Shown in pieces: positions 9,236-19,001 of a stretch of 64,000 nucleotides of DNA. The stretch is from contig JADJVX010000022.1 of assembly GCA_016710385.1 (NCBI GenBank), positions 62,001 through 126,000 of the forward strand, in the 5' to 3' direction. This DNA is from Actinomycetales bacterium (GTDB taxonomy: Bacteria > Actinomycetota > Actinomycetes > Actinomycetales > Dermatophilaceae). Within the stretch, counting starts at the first letter, position 1. Each line of letters opens with the position of its first letter. A program made the position numbers and the translations under genes. The notes under the pieces are model-generated. The model saw only the letters and a program-made list of their open reading frames with translations. It did no database searches and was not told where the DNA came from.

Positions 9236-10144
9236 ATGTCGGCACCGCGCACCCCTGCCACGTATGCCGTGGCGTGTGGCGCCGCCCTCGCTTCGGCCGC
9301 AGCGACTTTCGCGATGACGCTCGCCCTCACGGCCTGTTCGCCCGGACCTGACCCCACCGCTGCGACGGTCACCTCGTCTGCGACGGTCACCTCGACTGCG
9401 ACCGTCACCTCGCCCTCGCCTTCGACCGGCGACCCACCCTCGACCGCTGCGACCACCACGTCCACGACCAGCGCGACCACTCGCGTGGCGACACCGACCG
9501 GCACACCGAGCGCCACCGCCAAGCCCACCCGGTCGCTGTCCAGCGCGCCGACTCCACCACCCGCGGGGGCGAGCGGCACCGGCATACAGCTGACCCAGAA
9601 CCCCATCCCCTACCCGCAGACCCGTCAGGACCAGATGGCTGCGTATTCGCAGCGGCACTATGGCATCGCGAGCTCCGCGCTCACCCCAAAGGTCATCGTC
9701 CTGCACTTCACCGCGGGCGACAGCTGGCAGGGCGCATGGTCGACCTTCGCGGCCAACACCAGCAATCGCGGCGAATACCCGGGCACCTGCGCCCATTACG
9801 TCATCGACTACGCCGGCGTCGTCCACCAACTCGTGCCGCTCACGCTGCAATGCCGGCACACCATCGGGCTCAACCACGTGGCGATCGGCATCGAGATCGT
9901 CCAGTCGCTGCAGGGCCACTCCAGCCTGTGGGCCGAGCAGCAGATCCTCGGCCGGCCGGCGCAGGTCAATGCCGCCCTGGCGCTGGTGCGGCAGCTGCAG
10001 GCCACCTACGGCATCGCCAGCAGCGATGTCATCGGCCACGCCACCGCCAACTCGCACCGCCTCTTCCTCGACAAGCAGGGCTGGACCAACGATCACAGCG
10101 ACTGGTCCGCCGCGTCGGTCGCGACCTTCCGTTCCAGGCTCTGA
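9236..10144 (+). CDS. N-acetylmuramoyl-L-alanine amidase domain (Amidase_2) lipoprotein
   Basis: 302 residues from ATG 9236. A signal peptide ends in a lipobox (LTAC, Cys34), followed by a Ser/Thr/Pro linker with repeated TATVTS units (about 40-110), then an Amidase_2/PGRP domain. KVIVLHFTAGDSW holds the first zinc histidine, HYVIDYAGVVHQLV the core strands, and DVIGHATANSH the later metal-ligand region. The linker suggests a cell-surface enzyme acting on peptidoglycan. The open frame extends upstream to 9182 but the lipoprotein signal fixes the start. Confidence 0.85.
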   Translation: MSAPRTPATYAVACGAALASAAATFAMTLALTACSPGPDPTAATVTSSATVTSTATVTSPSPSTGDPPSTAATTTSTTSATTRVATPTGTPSATAKPTRSLSSAPTPPPAGASGTGIQLTQNPIPYPQTRQDQMAAYSQRHYGIASSALTPKVIVLHFTAGDSWQGAWSTFAANTSNRGEYPGTCAHYVIDYAGVVHQLVPLTLQCRHTIGLNHVAIGIEIVQSLQGHSSLWAEQQILGRPAQVNAALALVRQLQATYGIASSDVIGHATANSHRLFLDKQGWTNDHSDWSAASVATFRSRL

Positions 10145-10300
10145 GCCTCGCAGAGCCGGCCACCCGGCATACCGGCCCACCCGAGGGGGGAGTTTGGGGT
10201 TCCCCTCGCATCGGGGTGCCGGATCTGTCAGAGTTCGTCACGGCGGCAGGGCCGGGGAGCGCGCTGCCACAAGGTCGCATCACCGTCGATGGGAGCCCAC

Positions 10301-11584
10301 GTGTCCACGCCCATGCCCCTACCCATGCCGGCGCCGGCCGCCGCCACGCGCCACACCAGCCGCTCGGGTCGCCTCGCGCGGCTCCGGTATGCCGTGACCG
10401 GCCTGCTCATGGCCGCGCTCGGCAGTGCAGCGCTCGCGACCGCGACGCCGGCGTCCGCCGACGGGCCTGGAGTCGGCACGCCGTATGTCGCCACCCTCGG
10501 CGATTCGTACATTTCCGGGGAGGCCGGCCGATGGGCCGGCAACACCAACAACGGGTCGAGCCTCATCGACGCGCTCGGGTCGACGGCCTACTTCGACAAT
10601 GCGAGCCGCACCGCCGAGCAGATCGTGCGCTGCCACCGGAGCTGGTCGGCGTCGGCATACCTCGGCGGTGGTGTCGGCGGAGTCGACCTCGCATGCTCGG
10701 GCGCGACGACCGCGACGGCGACCTCGTCGGATGGCTACTTCAAGCCCGGACTGGATTTCGCCGACCTCGGCAGCGGCCAGGTCGGTCAGGCCAGGATGCT
10801 GCAGACCTTCGCGACAACGCACAACGTGCGGATGGTCGTCGTGAGCATCGGTGGCAATGACTTCAACTTCGCCAGTGTCGTGCAGTCGTGCGTCACCGAC
10901 TTCCTCACCTCGCCGTCCTGGTGGCCGGACTACTGCTACGACGACGCGTCGGTGAAGGCCAACTTCACCTCGACGAACGTCGCCGCGGTGCGCGCCAAGA
11001 TCACGAACGGGTTGCTCAACGTGCGCCAGGCGATGCGTAACGCCGGCTACCCCGACGCGGGGTGGACCCTGGTCGTCCAGACTTACCCGTCACCGATCCC
11101 GTCGGCGTCCGGATTCCGATACAGCCAGAGCGGCTACACCCGGCAGAACACCGGCGGTTGTGGCTTCTGGAACAAGGATGCCGACTGGGCCAATGCCACC
11201 GCCTTGCCGACGATCAACGGCGCCGTCCGCGGCGCGGTCACCGACTCGGGCATCGCCGGAGCGAAGATCCTCGAACTGCAGTCGGCGTTCAACGGCCGCC
11301 GGCTCTGCGAGAACACCGTCGGCCTGCTCGAAGAGAAGGGCCTGACCTCATGGACCAACGCGGGAGCGGTCGACAAGACCGAGTGGATCGACCAGATCCG
11401 CACGGTGTCGACGGCGACGAGCAGCTACTTCATCCAGGAGTCCCTGCACCCCAACTACTGGGGCCAGCTCGCCGAGCGCAGCTGCGTGCGGATGGCCTAC
11501 AACGGCGGCGCGGTCAAGGGCGGAACGTGCACGATCGCCGGCACCGGCCTGCTCAACGGCGAACCGAGGATGAAGCTCGCCTGA
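10301..11584 (+). CDS. Secreted SGNH/GDSL-type esterase
   Basis: 427 residues from GTG 10301, which has GGGAG five bases upstream; ATG 10289 in frame would add four residues. A signal peptide (LLMAALGSAALATATPASA) precedes the block I motif ATLGDSYISGE with the nucleophile Ser, block III SIGGND (oxyanion Asn) and block V SLHPNYWGQ (Asp-x-x-His replaced by the LHP form with catalytic His). Several paired Cys fit an extracytoplasmic protein. Related to Streptomyces extracellular esterases. Confidence 0.9.
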   Translation: MSTPMPLPMPAPAAATRHTSRSGRLARLRYAVTGLLMAALGSAALATATPASADGPGVGTPYVATLGDSYISGEAGRWAGNTNNGSSLIDALGSTAYFDNASRTAEQIVRCHRSWSASAYLGGGVGGVDLACSGATTATATSSDGYFKPGLDFADLGSGQVGQARMLQTFATTHNVRMVVVSIGGNDFNFASVVQSCVTDFLTSPSWWPDYCYDDASVKANFTSTNVAAVRAKITNGLLNVRQAMRNAGYPDAGWTLVVQTYPSPIPSASGFRYSQSGYTRQNTGGCGFWNKDADWANATALPTINGAVRGAVTDSGIAGAKILELQSAFNGRRLCENTVGLLEEKGLTSWTNAGAVDKTEWIDQIRTVSTATSSYFIQESLHPNYWGQLAERSCVRMAYNGGAVKGGTCTIAGTGLLNGEPRMKLA

Positions 11585-11669
11585 TCTGACTGACCGCCAG
11601 TCCACCGGCCGTCGGGAAAGGCGCTAAGCCTCGGCTCGCTGTTCTCCGGCTCGCTGTGCCCCCGGCGCC

Positions 11670-13120
11670 CTATGCGTCGGGGGCGCTGTCGGGGCGGGCC
11701 TGACGGCACAACTCGAGCAACTCGTGCCAGTTCGCGATCTTGGTCCGGGCCCGACCGGCAGCGACACCCCGGGCGATCTCGGCCGCGTCGATGGCGCGCC
11801 AGTCCGCGAGGCTCGTCGCCCGGAATCCGCGCGCCGCCCACACCTGCTCGATGTCGGGCCGCTCATCAGCAGCACCAGCACCGGCACCAGCACCGCCAGC
11901 CACGAGGTCGGCGATCAGGTGTCGCACCGTCTGCGCCGCGTCGCTCTTGTTGGTGCCGATGACCCCGACCGGTCCGCGTTTGATCCAGCCGACGACATAC
12001 TCCCGCGCAGCGACCGACCCGTCCGGGTGGACCACTCGCCCTTCGACATTGCGCACCACTCCGGCCCGCTCGTCGAAGGGCACCCCCGGCAACGGGATCG
12101 AGCGGTAGCCGATCGACCGCAACACCAGCTGCACCGGCAGCCGCTCCAGCTCCCCCGTTCCCACGACCCGGCCGTCGGCGTCGAGCCGGGTACGCTCCAA
12201 CACGAGCGTGTCCACCGCATCGACGCCCTCAAGCGCCGCCGGGCGCCGCCAAAACGCGAAGTGCAGTCGGCGCCGGGCATCGGGCACGTCCCGCGCAGCC
12301 GCCTCGCGCAACACCTCGACGTTGGTCCGCGACCGCCGATCGAGATCCTCCGGTATGCCGTCGAACGAGTCGGGGTCACGGTCACCTGCACGCCGGGCGT
12401 GGCCACCAGCTCCCGCAACTCGACCGTCGTGAAGCTCGCGTGGTGCGGCCCGCGCCGGCCGATCACCCAGATGTCGTCGACCTCATGCCGGTGCAGTTCG
12501 GCCAGCACCGAGTCGGGCATGTCGGTCGTCTCCAAAGCCGTCGCGTCCTTGGCGAGGATCCGCGCGACGTCGACCGCCACATTGCCCACCCCGATCGCGG
12601 CGGTGGCGCGCACTCCGGCGAGGGACTGCGGCCGTGCGTCCGGGTGCCCGGAATACCACGCGACGAACTCCCGCGCCGAGCCCGAGCCCGGCAGGTGCTC
12701 CCCTGCGACCCCGAGGTGCATGTCCTCACTGGCCCCCACGGCATACACGACTGCGTCGTAGCAGGCGAGCAGCTCCTCACGGGTGGTGTCCGTGCCGAAC
12801 TCGACGTGCCCGAGGAAACGCACGCCCGGATGGTCGAAGGTCTTGGCCAGCGCGGTCGCGACCGATTTGATGCTCGTGTGGTCGGGCGCGACGCCATAGC
12901 GCAGCAGCCCATAGGGCGTGGGCAGCCGGTCGATGACATCGACTGTGACCGGCACCTCCTGTTGGGCCAGCAGCGCCTGCGCGGCAAACAGCCCGGAGGG
13001 TCCCGCACCGACCACGGCAATCCGAGCTGGGTATGCCGTGCGGCTCACCTCCCCAGCCTCGCGGCGGTCTGCGGCCGCGCCATCGTCACGGGCCGTCGGG
13101 TCGGGCGTCTGCGCGTCCAT
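11670..13120 (-). pseudogene. fprA: FprA-like ferredoxin/adrenodoxin-NADP+ reductase, frameshifted
   Basis: Two overlapping frames together make one full-length reductase. The N-terminal part (from GTG/ATG at 13120) has the FAD motif GAGPSGLFAAQ near 38-48, YGVAPDH, and the NADP motif GVGNVAVDVARIL; the C-terminal part (to 11670) has FWRRPA, RSIGYRS and the conserved GWIKRGPVGVIGTNKSDA. The switch falls in the G run 12372-12375: restoring one base gives VTVTPDSFDGIPEDL across the join. Family role: flavoprotein passing NADPH electrons to ferredoxin. Because every conserved motif survives on both sides, a sequencing indel is more likely than a true pseudogene. A short Ala/Gly repeat lies near the C-terminus. 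Confidence 0.85.
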
Positions 13121-13292
13121 ACAGCTGACCTTCTCTCGTCACACGTCGTCGTGCGGGTCATCCGACCGGAGCCTAACGAGACCAGCGCGCCGATGGGGGC
13201 CAAGCGCTCGCCGGCGATCCGAGCGAACTCAACGACAAGATGAGGTGAACTCTCCGGCCCACAATCGGGTAACACAGGGTTGAATAGCGCCC

Positions 13293-14294
13293 GTGAGTAA
13301 CATCCGGCGCTTCGCGCTTGCCATCGGTGGCCTGGTGGCCGTCACGGCATACGGCGTGGTCGGATACATGATCTTGGGTTACACCTTCCTGGATGCGCTC
13401 TATCAGACGTGCATGACGATGACGACCGTCGGCTACGGCGAGGTGCACCAGCCCACGACGGCCATGAAGGTCTTCTCGACGAGCCTCATGATCATGGGTG
13501 TCGGGATCGCGCTCTACAACCTCACCGTGATGGTGGGCACCATCACCGAGGGCGAGGTTCGTCGCTACTTCGAAAGGCGCAGAATGGACAGGCGCATCGC
13601 CGCCATGAGCGGCCACGTCATCGTGTGCGGCCATGGCCGGGTCGGTCGCTCGGCGGTCGAACACCTCAAGGCCATGGGTGCCCAGGTCGTCGTCGTCGAC
13701 ACCGTGCCGGAGCGGGTCGTGCAGCTGCTCGACCCGCACCTGGTCGGCGACTGCACCCGTGACGAGGTGCTCATCGCGGCCGGCGTCCACCGGGCGAGGG
13801 CGCTTGTCGCCACCCTCGAAACCGACGCCGACACGGTTTACCTCACCCTCTCGGCCCGTGCCCTGCGCCCCGACCTGGTCATCATCTCCCGCGCGCGCAC
13901 GGTCGATTCCAAGGAGAAGCTGTCCCTGGCCGGTGCCACCCGGGCAGTCAATCCCCAGCTCATCGGCGGCCGGCGGATCGCGGCCTTCGCGCTGCAGGCC
14001 CATGTCGCCGAGTTCCTCGACGTCGTCATGCACGACGACGAGCTCGACTTCCGAGTGCAGCAGGTGCGCGTCACGGTGCACTCACCGTTGGCCGGCAAAC
14101 GTTTGGGCGACCTCGACCTCGAACACCGATCGGGGGCGCGGCTGCTGGCCTATCGCCCCGGCCCGCGGCTGCCCTTCCAGCCCAACCCGGACGACGACAC
14201 GGTGCTCGCGATCGGGTCGGTGCTCATCGCCTTCGGCTCACTCGACCAGATCGACGCGCTCGGCGGCATGGCGGCGGCTCCAGTCACCGCCTGA
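13293..14294 (+). CDS. Potassium channel with RCK (TrkA-N/TrkA-C) domains
   Basis: 333 residues, GTG start. Two TM helices (about 7-29 and 60-84) flank the selectivity filter TVGYG at 45-49, giving a 2TM K+ channel subunit. The cytoplasmic part has a TrkA-N Rossmann motif CGHGRVG (112-118) with acidic D for NAD binding (VVVVD), then an RCK-C domain (about 245-325). MthK-type topology: a tetramer gated by nucleotide or ions at the RCK ring. Convergent with the DUF1015 gene, almost abutting (stop codons adjacent). Confidence 0.93.
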   Translation: MSNIRRFALAIGGLVAVTAYGVVGYMILGYTFLDALYQTCMTMTTVGYGEVHQPTTAMKVFSTSLMIMGVGIALYNLTVMVGTITEGEVRRYFERRRMDRRIAAMSGHVIVCGHGRVGRSAVEHLKAMGAQVVVVDTVPERVVQLLDPHLVGDCTRDEVLIAAGVHRARALVATLETDADTVYLTLSARALRPDLVIISRARTVDSKEKLSLAGATRAVNPQLIGGRRIAAFALQAHVAEFLDVVMHDDELDFRVQQVRVTVHSPLAGKRLGDLDLEHRSGARLLAYRPGPRLPFQPNPDDDTVLAIGSVLIAFGSLDQIDALGGMAAAPVTA

Positions 14295-15530
14295 TCACTG
14301 CCCGTCGAGCAACCGCACGACGAACCCGGTGCGCAGTTTCGGGGTGAAGAAGGTCGACTTGGGCGGCATGAGCAGCCCCTCCCGCGCGGTGCGCTCGATC
14401 TCGGCCAGACTCGTCGGCCGGATGAGGATCGCCGCCGCGGCGCGGCCCGCCTGCAGGGCCGCGAGGGTCTCGGCCACGCCGTGCTGGTAGTCCAGCACGG
14501 CCGCGGAGCCGCCCAGGGTGTGTTCCAGCCACGCACCATCCAGAGCCCGTATGCCGTCGAACGCACCATCGCGCGCGGTCAGCCAGGTGACCTCGCCATC
14601 GGGGGTGAGCAACGCCAGGCGGGCCTGGTCCACGAGGGTGGCGAGCACCTCGGCCGCGGCCGCACCGGCTGCCCCGTCGAGAGTGAGCCGAGGCCCGGCA
14701 GTGCGGACGAAATCGCGCTCCAGGCGGGAGCGCAGCTCGGCGAGATCGATTCCGCTGATCAGCCGGTGGATGGCGTCGATCGACAGCTGGTCGGCGACCA
14801 ACTCGCCGACGAACGCGAGGGTGGACCCGACCCCCGCCCATGACTGCACCACCTCGTCGCGCAGCTGCCGGGCGATGCCGTAGCGGTGGTGCCCGTCGGC
14901 GATGAGCACGTCGTCGGCGGCGATGATCGCGCTGATCCTGGCGATCCGCTCCGGATCGGTGACTCCCTCGACGACATGACGCACCCCGTCGACGGTGACC
15001 TCGCCCAGCGGTGCGCCGGGTGCGGCGAGTTCGGCAGTGAGGCCGCTGGCCAGCGACAGCCCCCAGACCGGCGACAGGTTGGCCCGGGTCGCGCGGGTGA
15101 GGTCGAGGCGATCGGTCGACGCTTTGGGCGTGGTGCGCTCGTGCGGCAACACCCGTCCGGCGCCCGCGTCGACGACCTCCAAAGCACCGAGCACACCGAC
15201 CAGGTCACGGGCCCGACCCACCTCGTCGACGAACTGCATCCGATAGATCGTGAACGACGGCTCGTCGTCGCGCACGAGCACGCCCTCGCGCAGCCACGCG
15301 TCGAGGAGGTGAGCTGCGACGGCATACCGGTCGGGCGTGGTGGCGCTGGGAGCCGGGACGTCGATGTGGACAATGTTGTGCTCGTGGCGGGCCCGCAGCG
15401 CCGCGACATCGGCGTCGGACAGCACGTCGTAGGGCGGGGCGAGCAGGTCGCCGAGGTCACCGCCGCCGGAGCCGGCGGTGTCCCGGCCGAAGCGCACAGC
15501 ACGGAAGGGCGCGAAGGTAGCCACGACCAC
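14295..15530 (-). CDS. DUF1015 family protein
   Basis: 411 residues. It begins with the family-typical FAPFRAVRF and LAPPYDVLS, and has IADGHHRYGIAR (about 195-206) and MPPKSTFFTPKL near the C-terminus, all hallmarks of DUF1015 (PF06245). The family is widespread, soluble and of unproven function; the HHR motif recalls HipA/kinase-like or ParB-like nucleotide chemistry but this is speculation. No informative operon partner. Confidence 0.9.
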   Translation of the reverse strand: MVVATFAPFRAVRFGRDTAGSGGGDLGDLLAPPYDVLSDADVAALRARHEHNIVHIDVPAPSATTPDRYAVAAHLLDAWLREGVLVRDDEPSFTIYRMQFVDEVGRARDLVGVLGALEVVDAGAGRVLPHERTTPKASTDRLDLTRATRANLSPVWGLSLASGLTAELAAPGAPLGEVTVDGVRHVVEGVTDPERIARISAIIAADDVLIADGHHRYGIARQLRDEVVQSWAGVGSTLAFVGELVADQLSIDAIHRLISGIDLAELRSRLERDFVRTAGPRLTLDGAAGAAAAEVLATLVDQARLALLTPDGEVTWLTARDGAFDGIRALDGAWLEHTLGGSAAVLDYQHGVAETLAALQAGRAAAAILIRPTSLAEIERTAREGLLMPPKSTFFTPKLRTGFVVRLLDGQ

Positions 15531-15927
15531 TCAGCCTAGCCAGCCTCGGCAGGCGACCCACCCGCGCTCCCCCTCGGTGCGGCAGGTGGCCGGGTTCGGA
15601 ACGGAGGGGGCCTCCGGCCAAGAATTGCCTTCAGTTGACCTCACGATGGTTGAAATTGAAGATTCCTTGACTGTTTTGCTCTGGCGTCCGGGCCCGTCAC
15701 TAAGGGACACTTGCCGCGTATGCCGCGCTTCGGTGATCGGTGGCGGTCCCCCTCCCGTCCACTGGTTTTGGTCCCTGCCCCGGACTGACCGAGCGCGGCG
15801 TACCTATGTCTCGGCGCAGTTATGTCGGGCCCAGACGCCGCCTGATGCGCAGCACGTCGAGGCGTATGCCGTGTCAGACTCGGGGGCAGCGAACCGGCGA
15901 GCGGGAGAGGCGCGGACGGCATACCCC
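15531..15927. other. Intergenic region with probable nadE promoter
   Basis: About 400 bp between divergent genes. 15625-15690 is clearly less GC-rich and contains TTGAC at 15636 and 15666 that could be -35 elements. Three octamer copies cluster at 15718, 15864 and 15917. The nadE frame is open upstream through here but shows no conserved protein, so I do not extend the gene. Confidence 0.5.
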
Positions 15928-17997
15928 ATGGAGTTCTTCTCGATCTACGACCAGGGTTTCGCGCGGGTGGCGGCGTGCACGGTGCCGCTCGCGCTCGTCG
16001 ACCCGGCAGCCAACGCCGCCACGACCCTCGCCGTTGCGCGCGAGTGCCATGCCGAGGGGGTCGCGATCGCGGTCTTCCCCGAGCTCGGGCTGACCGGCTA
16101 CTCGCTCGAGGACCTCGTGCTGCAGGACCCGCTGCTGGATGCTGTCGAGGTGGCCCTGGCCGAGCTGGTGTCGGCAAGCGCCGAGCTGCTGCCGGTGCTC
16201 GTCGTCGGGGCACCACTGCGCGCCCGCGGCCGGGTCTACAACTGCGCTGTCGTCATCCACCGCGGCACCGTGCTCGGTGTCGCACCGAAGTCCTACCTGC
16301 CGACCTACCGCGAGTTTTACGAGTCGCGCCAGATCGCGGCCGGCGCCGACGCGACCGGGTCGATCCGTCTGTTGGGCGCCGACGTGCCGTTCGGGGCCGA
16401 CCTCATCTTCCGGGCCGCCGACCTGCCCGACCTCGCCCTGCACGTCGAGATCTGCGAGGACATGTGGGTGCCAGTGCCACCCTCGGCCGAGGCCGCCCTC
16501 GCCGGCGCGACCGTCCTGGCCAACCTCTCCGGCTCCCCGATCACGGTCGGCAAAGCGCGCGACCGCGCGATGCTCTGCGAGTCGGCGTCGAGTCGCTGCC
16601 TCGCGGCATACCTGTATGCCGCTGCCGGAGAAGGCGAGTCGACGACCGACCTGTCGTGGGACGGGCAGACCATGGTGTGGGAGAACGGCACCCTGCTCGC
16701 CGAGAGCGAACGCTTCCCCGCTGGGGCGCGGCGGTCGGTCGCCGACATCGACCTCGGGCGGCTGGGCCAGGAGCGGATGCGCCAGGGGACTTTCGACGAC
16801 AACCGGCGCGCGCTCGGCGACCGGGCCGGTCGGTTCCGGGAGGTCCCGTTCGAGCTGGACCCGCCGCGAGGCGACCTCGGGTTGCGGCGCGCCGTCGACC
16901 GCTTCCCGTTCGTGCCCGACGACGCCGACCGGCTGGCGCAGGACTGTTATGAGGCGTATTCGATCCAGGTGTCAGGGCTGGAACAACGGCTGCGCGCGAT
17001 CGGCCAACCCAAGATCGTCATCGGCGTCTCCGGTGGCCTGGACTCGACCCACGCCCTCATCGTCGCGTGCCGTGCGCTCGATCGCCTCGGTCGGCCGCGC
17101 ACCGATGTGCTCGCCTTCACCATGCCGGGGTTCGCCACGAGCGACCACACCAAGTCCAATGCCATCGCGCTGATGGAATCGCTCGGGGTGACCTGGGCCG
17201 AGCTCGACATCCGCCCAGCCGCGACCCAGCTGCTGCGCGACATGGGTCACCCGTTCGGGTCGGGCGAGCCGGTCTATGACGTGACCTTCGAAAACGTCCA
17301 GGCCGGGCTGCGCACCGACTACCTCTTCCGGATCGCCAACCAGCGCGGCGGCATCGTCCTGGGCACCGGCGACCTGTCCGAGCTCGCCCTCGGGTGGTGC
17401 ACCTATGGGGTCGGTGACCAGATGTCGCACTACGGCGTCAACACCGGGGTGCCCAAGACGCTCATGCAACACCTCATCCGCTGGGTCATCGCATCGGACC
17501 AGTTCTCCGAGGCGGTCGGGCGCACCCTGCAGTCGATCCTCGACACGACGATCACCCCCGAGCTCGTCCCCCACCAGGAGGGCACCGAGCCGCAGTCGAC
17601 CGAGGCGATGATCGGCCCCTATGCACTGCAGGACTTCACCCTCTACTACCTGCTGCGCCACGGCCTGCGCCCGTCGAAGATCGCCTTCCTCGCCTGGCAC
17701 GCCTGGCATGACGCGGCGGCCGGACAGTGGCCGGCGGGTTACCCCGAGGGTGCGCGGCCGGCATACTCGCTGGCGGAGATCCGGCACTGGTTGCAGGTGT
17801 TCTTGAAGCGGTATTTCGCCAACCAGTTCAAGCGATCGGCGCTGCCCAACGGGCCGAAGGTCGTGCGCGGTGGCTCGCTATCGCCGCGGGGTGATTGGCG
17901 TATGCCGTCCGACGCCTCCGCGCGGGTCTGGCTGGCCGAGCTGGAGCGCACTGTGCCTGCGGGTGAGCCGGATCACCCGTCAGATCAAGGTCACTGA
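15928..17997 (+). CDS. nadE: Glutamine-dependent NAD+ synthetase
   Basis: 689 residues from ATG 15928, the usual length of the actinobacterial two-domain enzyme. The N-terminal nitrilase-type glutaminase domain has its triad E52 (FPELGLTGY), K121 (PKSYLP) and C176 (HVEICEDMW). The C-terminal ATP-pyrophosphatase domain starts with the P-loop SGGLDS (368-373). It makes NAD+ from deamido-NAD+, ATP and glutamine-derived ammonia. Codons for AAYLYAA contain an inverted octamer pair (16604-16621) capable of forming a cruciform. The 3' end overlaps the convergent DUF1905 gene by 18 bp. Confidence 0.96.
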   Translation: MEFFSIYDQGFARVAACTVPLALVDPAANAATTLAVARECHAEGVAIAVFPELGLTGYSLEDLVLQDPLLDAVEVALAELVSASAELLPVLVVGAPLRARGRVYNCAVVIHRGTVLGVAPKSYLPTYREFYESRQIAAGADATGSIRLLGADVPFGADLIFRAADLPDLALHVEICEDMWVPVPPSAEAALAGATVLANLSGSPITVGKARDRAMLCESASSRCLAAYLYAAAGEGESTTDLSWDGQTMVWENGTLLAESERFPAGARRSVADIDLGRLGQERMRQGTFDDNRRALGDRAGRFREVPFELDPPRGDLGLRRAVDRFPFVPDDADRLAQDCYEAYSIQVSGLEQRLRAIGQPKIVIGVSGGLDSTHALIVACRALDRLGRPRTDVLAFTMPGFATSDHTKSNAIALMESLGVTWAELDIRPAATQLLRDMGHPFGSGEPVYDVTFENVQAGLRTDYLFRIANQRGGIVLGTGDLSELALGWCTYGVGDQMSHYGVNTGVPKTLMQHLIRWVIASDQFSEAVGRTLQSILDTTITPELVPHQEGTEPQSTEAMIGPYALQDFTLYYLLRHGLRPSKIAFLAWHAWHDAAAGQWPAGYPEGARPAYSLAEIRHWLQVFLKRYFANQFKRSALPNGPKVVRGGSLSPRGDWRMPSDASARVWLAELERTVPAGEPDHPSDQGH

Positions 17998-18282
17998 CAC
18001 CTCGACGGCCACGCCCTCGGCGAGTCCCTCTGCGGCGCGGACGGACTTCTTGACCGGCAGGATGAGCGAGCGCGCCTGCACGCTCGGGAACAGCGACGTC
18101 CGCCAGAGCGATCCGCCGACGGTGACCTCGACGCGGATCGACCCGAAGCCGCCGCGCATCGAGGTAGCTTCCTCGATGTCGTCGCACACGTCGAACGGCA
18201 CCGTGACGAACCACCACGCCCCACCACCGCCGTCGTGGCGCCACAGGGGGGCGCGGAACGCGAAGGTGCGGGCCGACGGCAT
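17980..18282 (-). CDS. DUF1905 domain protein
   Basis: 100 residues from ATG 18282, or 109 from an in-frame GTG at 18309. The sequence FRAPLWRHDGGGGAWWFVTVPFDVCDDIEE, then GSIRVEVTVGGSLWRTSLFP and VKKSVRAAEGL, matches DUF1905 (PF08922), a small beta-barrel family of unknown function. The ATG itself lies within an octamer copy (GGT ATG CCG), which shows that the motif can supply a start codon. Confidence 0.85.
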   Translation of the reverse strand: MPSARTFAFRAPLWRHDGGGGAWWFVTVPFDVCDDIEEATSMRGGFGSIRVEVTVGGSLWRTSLFPSVQARSLILPVKKSVRAAEGLAEGVAVEVSVTLI

Positions 18283-18330
18283 ACCGGCGATTGTGCACCC
18301 TCGCCGCACGTCGTGTTGTCACCCTCGCGA

Positions 18331-18364
18331 GTTCTTGACTGATCGTTCTTGACTGATCGTTCTT
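18331..18364 (+). promoter_or_regulatory. 2.4-copy 14-bp tandem repeat (GTTCTTGACTGATC), probable TetR operator/promoter
   Basis: GTTCTTGACTGATC occurs at 18331-18344 and 18345-18358, followed by GTTCTT. Each unit holds TTGACT, a good -35 hexamer, and the TGACTGATCG type of half-site seen before many autoregulated TetR genes. It lies 20 bp before the probable start of the TetR gene. Confidence 0.65.
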
Positions 18365-18383
18365 TTTGCCTCATCCTGGAGAT

Positions 18384-19001
18384 GTGGGACGCACTCGGAG
18401 CTTTGTCGAAAGCGAGGTCGTGGCGGCCGCGCGGCGGGCGTTCCTTGCGACCGGCTACGAGGGGACGTCGGTCGACGACCTGGTCACGGCGACGGGGCTG
18501 CACCGCGGGAGCCTCTATGGCGCGTTCGGGAGCAAGCGTGGGCTTTTCGTCGCGGCTCTGCGCCAGGCATTGGGCGATGCGACGCAGCACTGCACAGGGC
18601 CCCACTGCACAGGGCCGGCCGCAGGGGGCCGCGCGCTCGATGACGAAACCCTCGATCTCGTGCTCGTCGCGCTCCTCGAACTCGCCCCTCGCGACGCCGA
18701 GGTGCGATCGCTCGTCGCCGGATGCCTGGCTCCCCTCACCGCCGATCACGAGGGCGATTCCGGCGGCGACTACGGCGGCAGCGCAGGCCCGGCAGCGAAC
18801 AGCGCGGCAGGCACCCCGGCAGGCAAAGGCCCAGCCACCGGGACGGACCACACCCCATCACGCACGGCAGCCCAACTGCTCGGTGCGCGCCTGCTCACCC
18901 GAGCACACCTGCCCCACCTCGCCGAGCCGACGACCCCGACCACGCCTGAGACCACGACCCCGACTACGCCTGAGACCACGACCGAGGAAGCGGTGCCATG
19001 A
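18384..19001 (+). CDS. TetR/AcrR family transcriptional regulator
   Basis: 205 residues from GTG 18384 (an in-frame TTG at 18366 is possible). An N-terminal HTH (AARRAFLATGYEGTSVDDLVTATGLHRGSLYGAFGSKRGLFVAAL) matches TetR. The effector part is poorly conserved and carries low-complexity Gly/Ala inserts and a C-terminal TTPTTPETT repeat. A tandem repeat just upstream is the likely autoregulatory site. It overlaps the next gene by 4 bases (ATGA), so it probably controls that gene. Confidence 0.85.
   Translation: MGRTRSFVESEVVAAARRAFLATGYEGTSVDDLVTATGLHRGSLYGAFGSKRGLFVAALRQALGDATQHCTGPHCTGPAAGGRALDDETLDLVLVALLELAPRDAEVRSLVAGCLAPLTADHEGDSGGDYGGSAGPAANSAAGTPAGKGPATGTDHTPSRTAAQLLGARLLTRAHLPHLAEPTTPTTPETTTPTTPETTTEEAVP

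Noticed and set aside
15478..15927. N-terminal extension of NadE
   Set aside because: It would overlap the divergent DUF1015 gene and adds no conserved residues; NadE starts at MEFFSIYDQGF.
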